64,000 nucleotides of DNA from Microthyrium microscopicum (taxonomy: Eukaryota; Ascomycota; Dothideomycetes; Microthyriales; Microthyriaceae). The DNA lies in the NCBI GenBank assembly GCA_010405405.1, contig MU004234.1:1693563-1757562 (forward strand). Direction: 5' to 3'. Of the stretch, positions 1 to 11,100 are shown piece by piece. The notes under the pieces are model-generated. The model searched no databases, was not told the DNA's origin, and saw nothing but the letters and a program-made list of their open reading frames with translations. Numbering within the stretch: position 1 is the stretch's first letter; every line of letters begins with the position of its first letter. A program made the translations under genes and the position numbers.

Positions 1-603
1 ATAACGCGTCACGACATCTGTCTGCGCCGTCCTCTTGAGGAAATTCACCATTGCGTCTGCAACCATTGTGAATCCAGCAGGCCACGACCGTACCGCCATA
101 GCAGTCATATGGCCCAGCCGTGGTACACCCGCCGTCCCCGCGCGCCATGGCCCTGCACTTGCAAAGAGTCCCACCGCCGACATCATCTCGTGAGGTAGTA
201 CGCGCGCACAAGCCAGCGCATACGGCCCTCCACCTGACCCACCAAGCACAGCAAAGCGCTCGATGTTGACATGGTGTGCAAACTCGAAGACATCAGCCGG
301 CCAATCGAGTATTTTGCGGTTAGGCTGAAATGTGCTGAGGCCGAAGCCTGGACGGTCAAGAGCGAAGAGCCGGATGTTGCGCCGATGGGCTAGCTTCGTG
401 ATGGACCCAGCTTCGAGCCGTGAGGAGGGGAAGCCGTGGAAGAACAGGAGTGGGTAGCCGGTGGGTGAGCCATACTCTGCGAAGCCGAGAGTACGGCCAT
501 CGGGGAGTGTGAGGGTCTGGTTCTCGAGATTTGGTTTCGACGTGTGGATGAAGCGCGGTGGAGATGAGGATAGCGAGCGGGTGAGTGTCGTAGGGATTTT
601 CAT
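1..603 (-). CDS. Alpha/beta-hydrolase fold protein, 5' part only (runs off the window start)
   Basis: The minus strand is open from an ATG at 603 down to base 1 with no stop, giving 201 residues of a longer protein. After about 25 residues rich in Ser and basic residues (possibly a short targeting leader) comes the usual start of an alpha/beta hydrolase: LPDGRTLGFAEYG, the oxyanion-loop motif HGFPSSR, the DRPGFG strand-turn, and the nucleophile elbow GGSGGG at about residues 129-134, where Ser would be the catalytic nucleophile. The catalytic Asp and His lie outside the window. The substrate cannot be told; relatives include epoxide hydrolases, esterases and many uncharacterised hydrolases. 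The gene is divergent from trpC and shares a promoter of about 310 bp with it. No intron is visible in the part seen. Confidence 0.85.
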   Translation of the reverse strand, partial: MKIPTTLTRSLSSSPPRFIHTSKPNLENQTLTLPDGRTLGFAEYGSPTGYPLLFFHGFPSSRLEAGSITKLAHRRNIRLFALDRPGFGLSTFQPNRKILDWPADVFEFAHHVNIERFAVLGGSGGGPYALACARVLPHEMMSAVGLFASAGPWRAGTAGVPRLGHMTAMAVRSWPAGFTMVADAMVNFLKRTAQTDVVTRY

Positions 604-916
604 GGCGCCGGTAGAACCAAGAACAATTAAAGCATTTTGAGCGATCAATGCTGACAGCTGTATTGCTTACAACTTTTCCTCCAGAATGTGAAGCTTTTCT
701 TAGAGTTGGAGTTGTTGATGTTTGTTGTTCATGAAGAAGGAGAAAGAGAGCAAAAAGCGTGGCTACAGGGATATCCCTGTCTTTAGCTGGGACCCCTGCC
801 ACTTGACGCATTCAAGGGCGAATTTCGAGAGTTATTGGAACTTTTTGACATCCAATCGCCCGACTTCGCTTCATAACAATCACCATCAAATTTCGTACTA
901 TCGACTTGATCGTGAG
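604..916. promoter_or_regulatory. Shared divergent promoter region between the hydrolase and trpC
   Basis: About 310 bp separates the two divergent start codons (603 minus, 917 plus). The trpC frame stays open upstream to an ATG at 722 or before, but the family's usual N-terminus begins near 917, so this stretch is read as 5' UTR and promoter. No specific operator was identified. Confidence 0.5.
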
Positions 917-3258
917 ATGACTGTTACAATGCCTGAGCTTGATCTGGTTGATCATTCACCTCAACAACCGGTAGCGAAAGCGCCCATTGCCACCGCCTCA
1001 AATGTCATCCTGATCGATAATTATGACAGTTTCACCTGGAATGTATATCAATATTTGGTTCTTGAGGGCGCCACTGTAACCGTATATCGAAACGATGAGC
1101 TCACGGTAGAAGAGCTTGCTAGCAAAAATCCTACCCAGCTCGTTATAAGTCCTGGACCAGGACATCCAGATACCGATGCTGGTATTAGTAACGATGCCAT
1201 TCGCCATTTCGCAGGCAAAATACCTATTCTAGGCGTGTGTTTGGGCGAGTAAGTACAGATCCTAACAATCGATCAATTGATGCTCAATGGAACAGGCAAT
1301 GCATGTATTCGGTGTTTGGCGGCACAGTTGATGTCACTGGGGAGATTTTACATGGAAAGACGTCTCAGTTGGCTCATGATGGGAAGGGATGCTATAATGG
1401 TTTGCCACAGAACCTTCCGGTCACCAGATATCATTCTCTAGCTGGGACTCATTTGACTTTACCAAGCTGTCTCGAGATCACTAGCTGGACAAACAGTTCT
1501 GATGGCGAAACTAAAGTCATTATGGGCGTAAGGCATAAAGAATACACCATCGAAGGAGTACAATTTCACCCGGAGAGTATTCTCACAGCTGAGGGTCGGC
1601 CAATGCTTTGGAACTTCTTGAAGCTTCAGGGTGGTACTTGGGCAGAGAGTGAGCAACTAGCGAAGCGAACAACGACAGTGAAATCCTCAAGTGGCGCATC
1701 ATCTGGCAAGAGAAACATACTTGAGGATATCTACGACCACCGAAAAGCAATGGTTGCTGAACAGAAACGGATCCCATCACAGAGACCAGAAGACCTTCAG
1801 TCTGCATATGATCTCAATCTCGCTCCACCACAGATTTCGTTTCCAGATCGTTTAAAGCTATCTCCATATCCGCTGTCGTTGATGGCCGAAATCAAGCGAG
1901 CTTCACCATCAAAAGGCGTTATTTCGCTGTCAGCATGTGCACCAGCCCAAGCTCGCACATATGCTCTGGCTGGGGCCAGTGTTATCTCAGTCCTTACGGA
2001 GCCAAAGTGGTTCAAAGGTAGTATAGAAGATCTACGACTCGTCAGACAGGCGTTGGACGGAATGCCTAATCGGCCAGCAATTCTACGGAAAGAGTTCATC
2101 TTTGACGAATATCAGATATTGGAGGCTCGATTAGCTGGCGCAGACACGGTACTCCTAATTGTGAAAATGCTAGACCAGGCTCTTCTGGAAAAGCTTTACA
2201 GATACTCTCAGTCGCTAGGAATGGAGCCCTTGGTCGAAGTGAACAACGTGGAAGAGATGGAAATTGCTGTGCGCCTAGGGTCAAAGGTCATCGGCGTCAA
2301 CAACCGCAATCTTACCAACTTCGATGTCGACCTCGAAACCACGAGTCGACTAATGAACTTGGTGCCCAAAGAAACGACTGTATGCGCTTTGAGCGGGATA
2401 TCAGGCCCAAAAGACGTAGAGCCATACCTAAAAAATGGTGTTGGTGCCGTTCTTGTCGGAGAAGCACTTATGCGAGCTCCCAACACTATGCAATTCATCC
2501 AAGAATTATTAGGATCAACAGTTCGAATCGCGCCACCAAGTACGGCACGTTTTTTAGTCAAGATATGCGGCACACGGACCGTAGAGGCAGCGCGAGCAGC
2601 CGTGTCAGCAGGTGCCGACATCATCGGCATGATTTTGGTGACAGGACGCAAGCGATGCGTCTCACAACCGGTCGCACTCGCTATTTCTGATGTTGTACAT
2701 GCGACCACAAAATCAACGGCTACGCATCCAGCACTATCAGCCAGTGCGGTAGCTAAGAACGCGTTTGAACATTCCTCAGGACATATCTACCACCCTGAGC
2801 GCGTCCTTCTCGCTGGTGTTTTTCAGAATCAACCACTCGAGTATATCCTTCAGCAACAACGCCTCCTGGACTTGGATATCGTGCAACTACACGGCTCAGA
2901 GCCTATCGAGTGGGCACAACTCATCCCAGTGCCAGTCATTCGAAGCTTCAAGCCGAATGAAATTGGTCTTGGTACCCGAGGCTATCATGCAGCACCACTC
3001 TTAGATTCTGCTGGTGGCGGGACTGGGAGACAGCTTGATTTGTCCGAAGTGAAGCAGACTCTGCAGAAAGACGACGGATTGCATGTCCTCCTTGCTGGTG
3101 GATTGACACCTGAGAATGTGGGCACAGTGCTGAAAGAATTGGGCGCGAGTCGGGACCAGATCATTGGCGTTGATACGGCAAGCGGAGTGGAAGTGAATGG
3201 CGAGCCAAATCCGGACAGGATTCGAGCGTTTGTTGCGGCGGCGCGAGCTGCTTTGTAG
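917..3258 (+). CDS. trpC: Trifunctional tryptophan biosynthesis protein TrpC (anthranilate synthase glutaminase / IGPS / PRAI)
   Basis: This protein of about 764 residues carries three enzymes of tryptophan synthesis. Residues about 30-225 are the class I glutamine amidotransferase subunit of anthranilate synthase, with [11 protein letters not shown] and the [11 protein letters not shown] oxyanion motif. The nucleophile Cys sits in GVCLGE/QC, exactly at the intron. A late HPES provides the catalytic His and Glu. The middle part is indole-3-glycerol-phosphate synthase ([51 protein letters not shown]). The last ~200 residues are phosphoribosylanthranilate isomerase ([37 protein letters not shown]). 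One 47-nt intron at 1249-1295 (GTAAGT...CAG) splits the amidotransferase Cys loop. The ATG at 917 matches the family's usual N-terminus; an in-frame ATG at 722 would add 65 unlikely residues. Confidence 0.96.
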
Positions 3259-4036
3259 GTTCGATGAATGTATGAATATTTGTCTAGGAATTCGATTTCC
3301 TTCCCAATGTTCGCAAAGATTGTATGACTGTCTTCAACGTCGATGACTTCTGCAACGGTGTAGCGTTTAGCTAAATCCTCGTGGATATACCGATTTCCGG
3401 AATAACCATTCGAGGCAAGACCTTTGCTAATCTTCTCATCGATGATGATAGACGTTTCCGGACATCACGATGCAAGGTAGCCTGAAGGTGTTTTGTTCTC
3501 AGATCAAGGTCTGCGAGAACATCTCGCCATCTCTCTGTGAGAACATCTCGCCATTCCTCTGAACGATACTCCAAATAAAGGGAGGAACCGTGATAACCAA
3601 AAGCAGCAGGATTTATCAGGTCGCGAATAACGCCAACCTCCCTTCCAGGCCCTGACAGCTCGGTCATCTTTCTTTGGTTCCAAAGTTATCTGCTCTCGAG
3701 TAAATTACATGATCTCTCGCAGAAAATACCGTACAGCGCCACTTCCCATCAGAGGCGTTGCATCTGAGTCCTCGCCCAATAGAAGCTGCTCCTTCCTACT
3801 TTAGTGAGAAGCACCAGGTAACAGTATCTCAACTTTCAGAAAACCTTCAGTCCCTCACTCCGTCGAATCCTCACTCTCTTGCTAGTTGTGTTGCACATTT
3901 AAACCTCCGCCATCCTCTTCTACTTCTTCTCCCCTACATCCTCCCTCCAACAAATGCTTATTGGCCACAAAATATCTACCTTGTAACTCAAACTTCTTTA
4001 TCCCTGCCTCGACCATCATCTCCCCTTGCAATCAAC
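3259..4036. other. Intergenic region between trpC and the BRCT gene
   Basis: This stretch of 778 bases holds the trpC 3' end and the promoter and 5' leader of the BRCT gene. Bases 3904-3953 are strongly pyrimidine-rich, a common feature just upstream of fungal start sites. The only other open frame is the doubtful minus-strand ORF listed separately. Confidence 0.5.
3371..3667 (-). CDS. Doubtful small hypothetical protein (98 aa)
   Basis: A 98-codon minus-strand frame begins at 3667, overlaps no other gene, and encodes a basic, Arg-rich product. It contains a small internal duplication (EWRDVLTE / RWRDVLAD) produced by a tandem repeat of about 24 bp around 3510-3555. No domain, signal peptide or membrane segment is visible and I recognise no family. 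It may simply be a chance open frame in the trpC 3' flank. Confidence 0.2.
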   Translation of the reverse strand: MTELSGPGREVGVIRDLINPAAFGYHGSSLYLEYRSEEWRDVLTERWRDVLADLDLRTKHLQATLHRDVRKRLSSSMRRLAKVLPRMVIPEIGISTRI

Positions 4037-5598
4037 ATGGCTCGCGGTAAGGGAAGTGGCTCCACACCTACTGGCAGAGGCCGACTTAGAGACTGTGTCA
4101 TTGCCTTCGCAGGTGACTTCGGTTCAGACCGCCCCAAAACCAAGCTCAAGATCTGGGTGGATGCGAACGGTGGCCTTTACGAGACCAAGATGACCAACAA
4201 AGTCACTCAGTAAGCACTCTACATCAACTGTCGAGATTATTTCTAACATTTGATAGCCTGGTCTGCTCCGGTGAGAACTACAAGACTGATGCTCCAGCTG
4301 TGAAGGTAAGTCATGATTTGGCTCCACAGCCGCACGGGGAAACGTGACTGCGCTGGGAAATAAGGCTCTACCTGAATGTTTTGTACTGATCCCCAACAGG
4401 AGGCTCGAATCATTGGCAATGTGTCCATTGTGAACATGGATTGGTTCGAAGACACCCTCAGTCAGGAGAATACAACTGGCAAACGACGCGGCGAAAAGAA
4501 GTACGAGTGGTCCAACATCTTGAAGGCCGAGAAGCAAAAGGAAAAGTCTCGCAAACGAGCTGAGAATGCCAAGTTGAAGGCGGACAGTGAGTCTTCAATT
4601 CCTATGCCTTTCCATCTGAGCCTATGTTGAATTTGGCAGTGCAGCGATTTGCTGATGGTTGTGAAAATGCTCGCTCTGACATATTTTCAGGTGAGTCCAA
4701 GTCCAAGCCCAAAAAGAAGGTGCTCATGGGATCCATGAGCAAGGAGGTCCTTGGTGCCTTTATGGACGATATGAAAGCCCAGAAAGATAAGGCCAAGGCG
4801 GATAAGGCAGAAGCTCGCAAGGCCCTGACTGCGAGCAAAAAGCGCAAGGCGGATGGACCAGCGTTCACCGTCGCTCTGGGCAAGCGTAGACGCCAGGCCA
4901 CTGTCGATACAGACAATGAGTCAGTGTCTGTTCTTGTTCAGAACAATGTGCAAGGTGAGCGTGACGATGAGATGCGAGCCAACTTTGACAACGAATTCGC
5001 AGAGGCCGGCATCCGATCGCCTGCAAAGAAGAAGCGAGCTCGCAGAAAGACTACGTTCGATAGTTTCGGGGGCTCAGTCTTGGTGCAAGAGAGTCCAAGA
5101 GCAAACCCAGAGAATTACATTCCAGCCCCGACCCCATACGATATCAGAAACGGACTATTGACAAAAGCTAACGATGAATGGGAATTTCCAGACAACCACC
5201 ACGTCTACCGGGACCCAACCACTAGCCTGGACTATGCAATTGTCCTCATCCGCGTTGACATGAAGTTCAACAAAGGTGCCGAGCGTATCTACATGCGCAT
5301 GTACGAGAGCAACTCGATCCCTTCCACTTACGCCATGTACTACCGCGAAAATCAACCGGATGGCACTGAAACTCCTCACATTGCTGCTGCAACAGGTTCC
5401 AACTTCCAGGATGCATACAAGAAGTGGCAGGAGGTCTTCAAGGACTACACTCATGTGGAGTGGAGTGACAAGCAAAATGCTCGCGTGATGCCTGGACAAG
5501 GACCACCAGAAGCGGTGTTCTTCACCAAGTCGACAGGTACGGAAGTGGTGGAGATTCCATTCCGATACATGCCAAATCAGCCTGGCGAGACTGTTTGA
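4037..5598 (+). CDS. BRCT and WGR-like domain nuclear protein (PARP N-terminal-like, no catalytic domain)
   Basis: Four exons (4037-4209, 4257-4305, 4400-4586, 4691-5598) give about 438 residues. All introns are GT-AG and keep frame. Residues about 15-105 form a BRCT domain: GDFGSDRPKTK, KVTHLVCS at the exon 1/2 junction, and IVNMDWFEDTL with the conserved BRCT Trp. A Lys/Glu-rich coiled, probably nuclear-localised linker follows (KKKV, KKRKAD, KKKRARRK). The C-terminal ~150 residues resemble the WGR domain of poly(ADP-ribose) polymerases (VYRD...YAIVLIRVD..., ATGSNFQDAYKKWQEVFKDYTHVEW), but the signature Trp-Gly-Arg itself is degenerate. No ADP-ribosyltransferase domain follows before the stop. 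A role in DNA damage recognition is inferred from the BRCT and WGR domains. The ATG at 4037 starts the natural BRCT N-terminus (MARGKGSG). Confidence 0.85.
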
Positions 5599-5928
5599 GG
5601 GAAGATTTGATGGGAAATCTCAGGCTGACCGAGATTATGTGCGGATGTTTTAGTTGATGGTCTCCTCGGATTTATATGCTCTTCTGTTGTGTTCATCAAA
5701 ACTTGACAGATAGCAGGAAAATTGAAATTGCTCTTGTACTATTTGACTGCTACTCTAGTGTGCTTAAATCGACGACAGTGTCCGTTATCGTGTGCGATCT
5801 CGAAGGAATATTAGCAATCGATTGATTTTGATTGTTTGGGCATAATTAGACTGTCATTTTACGTTCGACCGAGATTACGACGTGTGATATTCGAGATATT
5901 GTGTACCAAATAGTGATCAGTCAGAATT
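5599..5928. other. Convergent 3' intergenic region
   Basis: This AT-rich spacer of 330 bases lies between the 3' ends of the BRCT gene and the F-box gene. No further gene is seen. Confidence 0.5.
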
Positions 5929-8157
5929 TCAGATGTAGGTCAGTTTACTTCTCCTCACAAATTCATCCCAATTATTGATCAAGGCATCACACTCTTCTGA
6001 CTCTGGAAAATCAATACAGTCATACTCACCCAACGTCATGTCCTGATACTCATCATCTAGAACCGCGATTGCCGACTTCTTTGCCTTGCTTTTTGCTCTT
6101 AGCAGCTTGGGATCTTCAGGGTCATCAACCACGGTGCTCTCACTCCCACTGAGTGTGCATTCGCTTTCATGCACAGTAGCTGAGCTTCTTCTCCTTTTTC
6201 TAGGCCTTGACTCAAGCGGCTCTCTGGGCTTATGCAGCATATTGAGATGCTTGATTCCAGCATCAGAATCAAAACTGAGGCATACCAGCTTTCCATACCG
6301 ATCACTAGCCGCAGCACGCATGAGTAGGACTATCATTCGCTCATCTGCCATGGCTTGAACACCAACGCTGCCACATGGTCCAGGTTCATGGTGAATACCG
6401 ATATGCGGACTCAGCACGTGGTGAGCTGCCGCAGCTGGAGCACTCGAGCTATCTGACTCGGGCCAGAGCTTTATCTTGGTATACCGATACGGACTCGGTA
6501 ATTCTGGAACAAATTTATCTTCAGGTCGAGGGAATGTTGGCTGTGCACCAATTGGTCGAGGAGATAGTGGCTGTTTGTTCTTGACGTAGCGACTAGGCTC
6601 TAACATGGGAGTCTTATGCTCAGATGGTATGGGAGCAATGGAGCGTGATCCAGACCGCAGGCGTAGATAGGAGCGTTGCTTGGATACACCATTCTCAAAA
6701 ACAGTCTCTGTATCCTCAACAAGATCGATATAAGCGCTGGCTGCCACATTGTACAAGCGGTGCTTTGTGTGTGCCAGGATATACGGCCTCACCGGCTTCT
6801 CGTCAAGACCTTTAGCTGCCACTACATTCAACGCCTCTGGGTGAACCTGCCAAAATGCACGATCCTGTGATTTCGCAAACTTGGCGTTGCTTGTGGCGTA
6901 AATGTTGAAGGGATCATTTTCGGGCAATCTACCTCGATGCGCGCTGCTTTCGGATGCGCCCTCCTCTCCAAGGACGACATTCGTGATATAGAACGAGCGA
7001 CTGCTCTGACTTGCACCATGTAGCCACTCTTTGCGTGATTCCACAATCAACAGATCATTGGTGCGCTCGCATGCCTGAAGGCTCAAATCAATCCAGCCAT
7101 CATCAATGGGACCCTCACGGTGCTGACGACGCAGCATTTCGCCTCTACGCATCCGTTCTTTGCGTGGGTCGTCAACTGGAAAGGAAATACAATAATAAAA
7201 GCTAGTCCAGTCTACTTCGACGACATCGAAATCATCACAATTTGTTAAAGCATAGAAATGGCCTTCGTGGACCTTGAAAACTGCGGTTGAACCGACCTCT
7301 GAACCAACAAAATCGGTAAGATGGACTTTGAGGCTTTCCATCTTCTGATCCGCATATGGTAGAGTGGTCTGCGCCTCGGGTGGAAACGGCTTCTGAGGAT
7401 TTAAAGCGATGCCTTGAAGCACCCACTCCTGATGCCCGTGACTTCCAATATAAGAATGAGTTCCATAGTAAACGAAATCGGCGTCATTGCGAACGAAAAG
7501 CTTTCTCGAGCTGACAAGTTGTATAGCAGTCTTTCTCATCGGTGTCTTGTGCGAGTTGACAAAGACCTGCACAACGAGTAGCCATTCGTCATTGTTGATT
7601 GGATCCTGATATTTGATACTCAAAATATCTTCCGAGTAGTGTATAAGAGTTAAAGCATCTGCGTCTTCGACGAATTGAAAGCCATCCAGAACTCGTGTTA
7701 TGTGAAAGCTTTTTGATTCGCCCGTTTTCAAGGCGTCCAGTACGTGAATTGTGTGATCGTGCAGAAAGCAGACTACGCCTTGATTGTACACGAACATTTC
7801 TGCGGATCCGAGAGAAACGGCTATGCGTGGTATCCCTCGTTTTAGTGCCGCCCTGCGCCTGTAGATTCGTCGTACGACTTGTTGATAGTCCATTTCGCCA
7901 TCTGGTGTGTCTTCCATCGCTCGCCTTGTCTCTAGGGCATTCAAGGCGGTCTTCTGCTTGACCTTTAGTATATTTTGCTGGCAAGGCAGAGTTTTCTCAT
8001 TTATTTCTCTTACCTGGAGAATGTGGCGATTGAGAGTCCTGTCTGCACAAAGGGCCCGGAAGGCGCGGCATGTTGCTCCTAGGCTTACTAGATCTGATAT
8101 GTCTAGACACAGTCCTATATTGCATAGTACCTCAACTGGGAGGTATACAATTATCAT
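5929..8157 (-). CDS. Large F-box domain protein
   Basis: This single-exon gene encodes 742 residues. The N-terminus is an F-box (YLPVEVLCNIGLCLDISDLVSLGATCRAFRALC), the Skp1-binding motif of SCF ubiquitin ligase substrate adaptors. The middle (about residues 100-460) is rich in beta-type, WD/propeller-like strands with repeated hydrophobic-aromatic patterns (for example FHITRVLDGFQFVEDADALTLIHYSEDILSI), but no clear repeat unit could be defined. The C-terminal third is Pro/Ser/Lys-rich and probably disordered, with a basic cluster RPRKRRR and an acidic end. The substrate cannot be told. The gene is convergent with the BRCT gene. The start at 8157 places the F-box right at the N-terminus, as is usual for the family. 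Confidence 0.85.
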   Translation of the reverse strand: MIIVYLPVEVLCNIGLCLDISDLVSLGATCRAFRALCADRTLNRHILQVREINEKTLPCQQNILKVKQKTALNALETRRAMEDTPDGEMDYQQVVRRIYRRRAALKRGIPRIAVSLGSAEMFVYNQGVVCFLHDHTIHVLDALKTGESKSFHITRVLDGFQFVEDADALTLIHYSEDILSIKYQDPINNDEWLLVVQVFVNSHKTPMRKTAIQLVSSRKLFVRNDADFVYYGTHSYIGSHGHQEWVLQGIALNPQKPFPPEAQTTLPYADQKMESLKVHLTDFVGSEVGSTAVFKVHEGHFYALTNCDDFDVVEVDWTSFYYCISFPVDDPRKERMRRGEMLRRQHREGPIDDGWIDLSLQACERTNDLLIVESRKEWLHGASQSSRSFYITNVVLGEEGASESSAHRGRLPENDPFNIYATSNAKFAKSQDRAFWQVHPEALNVVAAKGLDEKPVRPYILAHTKHRLYNVAASAYIDLVEDTETVFENGVSKQRSYLRLRSGSRSIAPIPSEHKTPMLEPSRYVKNKQPLSPRPIGAQPTFPRPEDKFVPELPSPYRYTKIKLWPESDSSSAPAAAAHHVLSPHIGIHHEPGPCGSVGVQAMADERMIVLLMRAAASDRYGKLVCLSFDSDAGIKHLNMLHKPREPLESRPRKRRRSSATVHESECTLSGSESTVVDDPEDPKLLRAKSKAKKSAIAVLDDEYQDMTLGEYDCIDFPESEECDALINNWDEFVRRSKLTYI

Positions 8158-11100
8158 GGAGCTAAGTTCCTGACGTGTTCAGAAAGAAGAATGAAAGTAA
8201 AGAAGAATCAGATAGCCGGGGGCTTCCAAAAATATCATCAGGCTGAAGTTTATTGTTTCTGTGGGGGCCGTCATGCTCACTCCTTGTGCTCTTTATGTCA
8301 AAAGATGCAGAGCCTCCTCTTTGGCATCTTAGTGGTAATGGTAAAGAATCTCTCCTTCGGTCAGGCTGAGCCAAATCTGGTGATAGCTGGTCCACGAAGA
8401 AAAGGCGGACTGTTGCCCCATCCATGTTACAATGCCGGCTATTAGGCTCGAGGTAGCGCAGCTTTGCATTGGCTCTGAAGAAGTTTTAGGCCAAACGCGA
8501 CTGTTGGCATTACAAGCGTGGCAGTTGGAGTGGTGTCGTGTTGTTGTGCGGCTCGAGCATCATTGAGCTACCCAGCCATGGACCATTATGAACGCTGGTT
8601 CAATGTGAACACATGTCGTACAACCTTTCCGTTAAGGTGCATGGCCTTACGGAGCTAGAGGCTATTCTTGTAAAAGCACATGTGCATGTCATGCTGCTCA
8701 TGCATGAGGCTGAGGCTCAAAGGAAAAAGGATTTTTCCTTGAGCTGGTTTCACTGAAACCGGCCCGAAGTGCTCGAGCAGTACATACAGATACTTCTAGC
8801 CCAGTATGTAGTTTGAGGTGCAAATATCGCACATATCTTCCCCTCGTTGTGTCCAGATTTGATGACGATACTGCTTGTGGGCTAAAATCTAAATCATATG
8901 GATTGGCGGGCGACAACCCGTGCCAATCACGGCCCGAATCTACATGAGGCGGGACACAGCCAGCCTTTACTTCAACAGTACAGTAAGATGTGCTGCAATA
9001 GGTAAAGTGACTTGGTGTATCGTTCAGGACTGGACGTGATAGGAGTTTGGGAGAGCAGGGAGTTGGAGATATCCACTTAATCCGGACTAGTGCGGCTCTG
9101 CGATACGTACTAGAGGAAACGTTCGCGCCGCTCAGGACCCGGCCGATTCAACTTCTTTCATGTAAAGGACTACAGTACAACCTCGCTCATGTGAGCATCA
9201 AATCACGATCATATCGCTCCTTAGCCCTTCTATCTCCATCAAATCCTGCAAGAGTGTTACTGTCTCCCTGCATGTAGGTCACGACGCATGAACGCGTGCC
9301 CATGGTATCATACATAATTACGGCCAACTTCGACAAGGCAGACTCTGGGTATCGCTGGCCCGAGGCGCACGGTAATCTACAAGGTTCTGGTCAACAGTTG
9401 GAGCTTGTGGGCAAGCTCCGACGTTGGTAGCGCAGAGCCTCAACTTCCACGCTTGCGTTGACGCCCTTCGTACTGATTGCCACTTCCTCGCTGATATCTT
9501 CGAACTAAAGCTTCGTCGCGGTCAAGTCTCGGACTTTCCTTGGCCTTATCCTGCGGCCTTCTGCCGGCAAATAGACAACAAATGAGACCGGCATACTAAG
9601 CGCGTACAATCAGATATCAATCCGATCCGCACCGACGTCGGGGAATGCCAACTTATTCCTCGTAGTCAAAGACTTGCAGATCTTGATGTTGTCACCGTCA
9701 GTCGTCCTACAGTCGGTTCAGAGCTTTCGATTGTGTGCTACCTCGAGATATAGGCGCCATGATCTGCCTTCACTGACACATGTGCTGTGCTATCCTATAC
9801 CTTGCAATGGGCTGACAGTTCATTTGCGCGGGAATTTACTTCCGAAAACCCGACTGTACTGGGACACGATATTCCTAGGAATTCGGCCTTCTCTGTATGC
9901 ATCCACCAAAGTGGGTGTGAGCTATCCACCAGGTAGTGAAAGACTGACTAGCAATCGAGCTGCCGAGCTAGAAAACTAGCCGAATAACATGCTTGACCAG
10001 GTTTATATACTGAGGGGCAAAGACAATGCCGGTAAGTTGTGTTCCAGTCCAGGGACCTTGTGATTTGATGGGCGTATTGGTGTAGGGAAGTAATGATTGA
10101 TCGCGCTGCCAACCTATTCCCAAGAACTCCGTCTATAGTGTGTGGTGTTGCAAGTATCAATAATCGCTTGACTGAGGCCTTCTCCTACTCCTAAAATGGA
10201 ACCTAACAGCTCAGGAGTCGGGTAATGATAGCTCGGCTTAAGCCGAAAATTAAGCAAGCACAAAACATATAGAAAAGGAAAAAAGAGACATCCAGTCGCA
10301 GCATGCCGAATATGAGCTGATGGTCTAGAACTTCACTAGATCAAAGAAGAGCTACTGGTAGTATGATCAATCAAATTATGCTGTCCCTATACCATGTTGA
10401 TTGCAATAATATTCGGTCTGTAAGATTCTTATGTGTCTACTTCAACTTCGAATAGAATTTTCACTGTCATACAAAGCAGTGTTATGTTACTTGTCTGTCA
10501 AAGGTCAACTATCCTTGATATCGATCAAGTATCAACAATGCATAGCCTCAATAAAGCTCCTCCTGCGCAAGCATATCTAGCTTGAGTATCTACGATTTAA
10601 AGTCCCGAGGAGAACTTATTCTCCAATGCCACATAGAGGGGCTCGATTGACGCATAGTGTATGTATGCATCATCACCCCAGTCTTCGCTGCTTTTAGAGC
10701 CGCGTTCTGATTAGCGTGCTACAGCCTGATGAGAACCAAGGTACATTGCGTCTCTATTATGCGCTAGAAGCTTCGCATACAAGACAGACCACCCTAAAAG
10801 CCAATTGAAAGTCAAAAAAGGCGAGAACAGGTCCGATTTCTGCCGCCTCGCTTCTAGACTATATTCTAAAGCCTTGAATCGAAGCATTCATGCGCAACTC
10901 TCCTGTTATGTCCAGGGATAACCAACATCTTACAGGTACCAAGGTTCCTGTTGAGGTTGCCGTGCATGCATCTCCTTGATTCTACCAGTAAGAAGGTATC
11001 AGTGTCGACTCGGGGTAGGCTGAGTTTTGACATGCGTCGGCCTCCGTCATTCAATCACACCGAGCATTGTATCAAATGGAATGCCTCACTTTGTGTTTCG

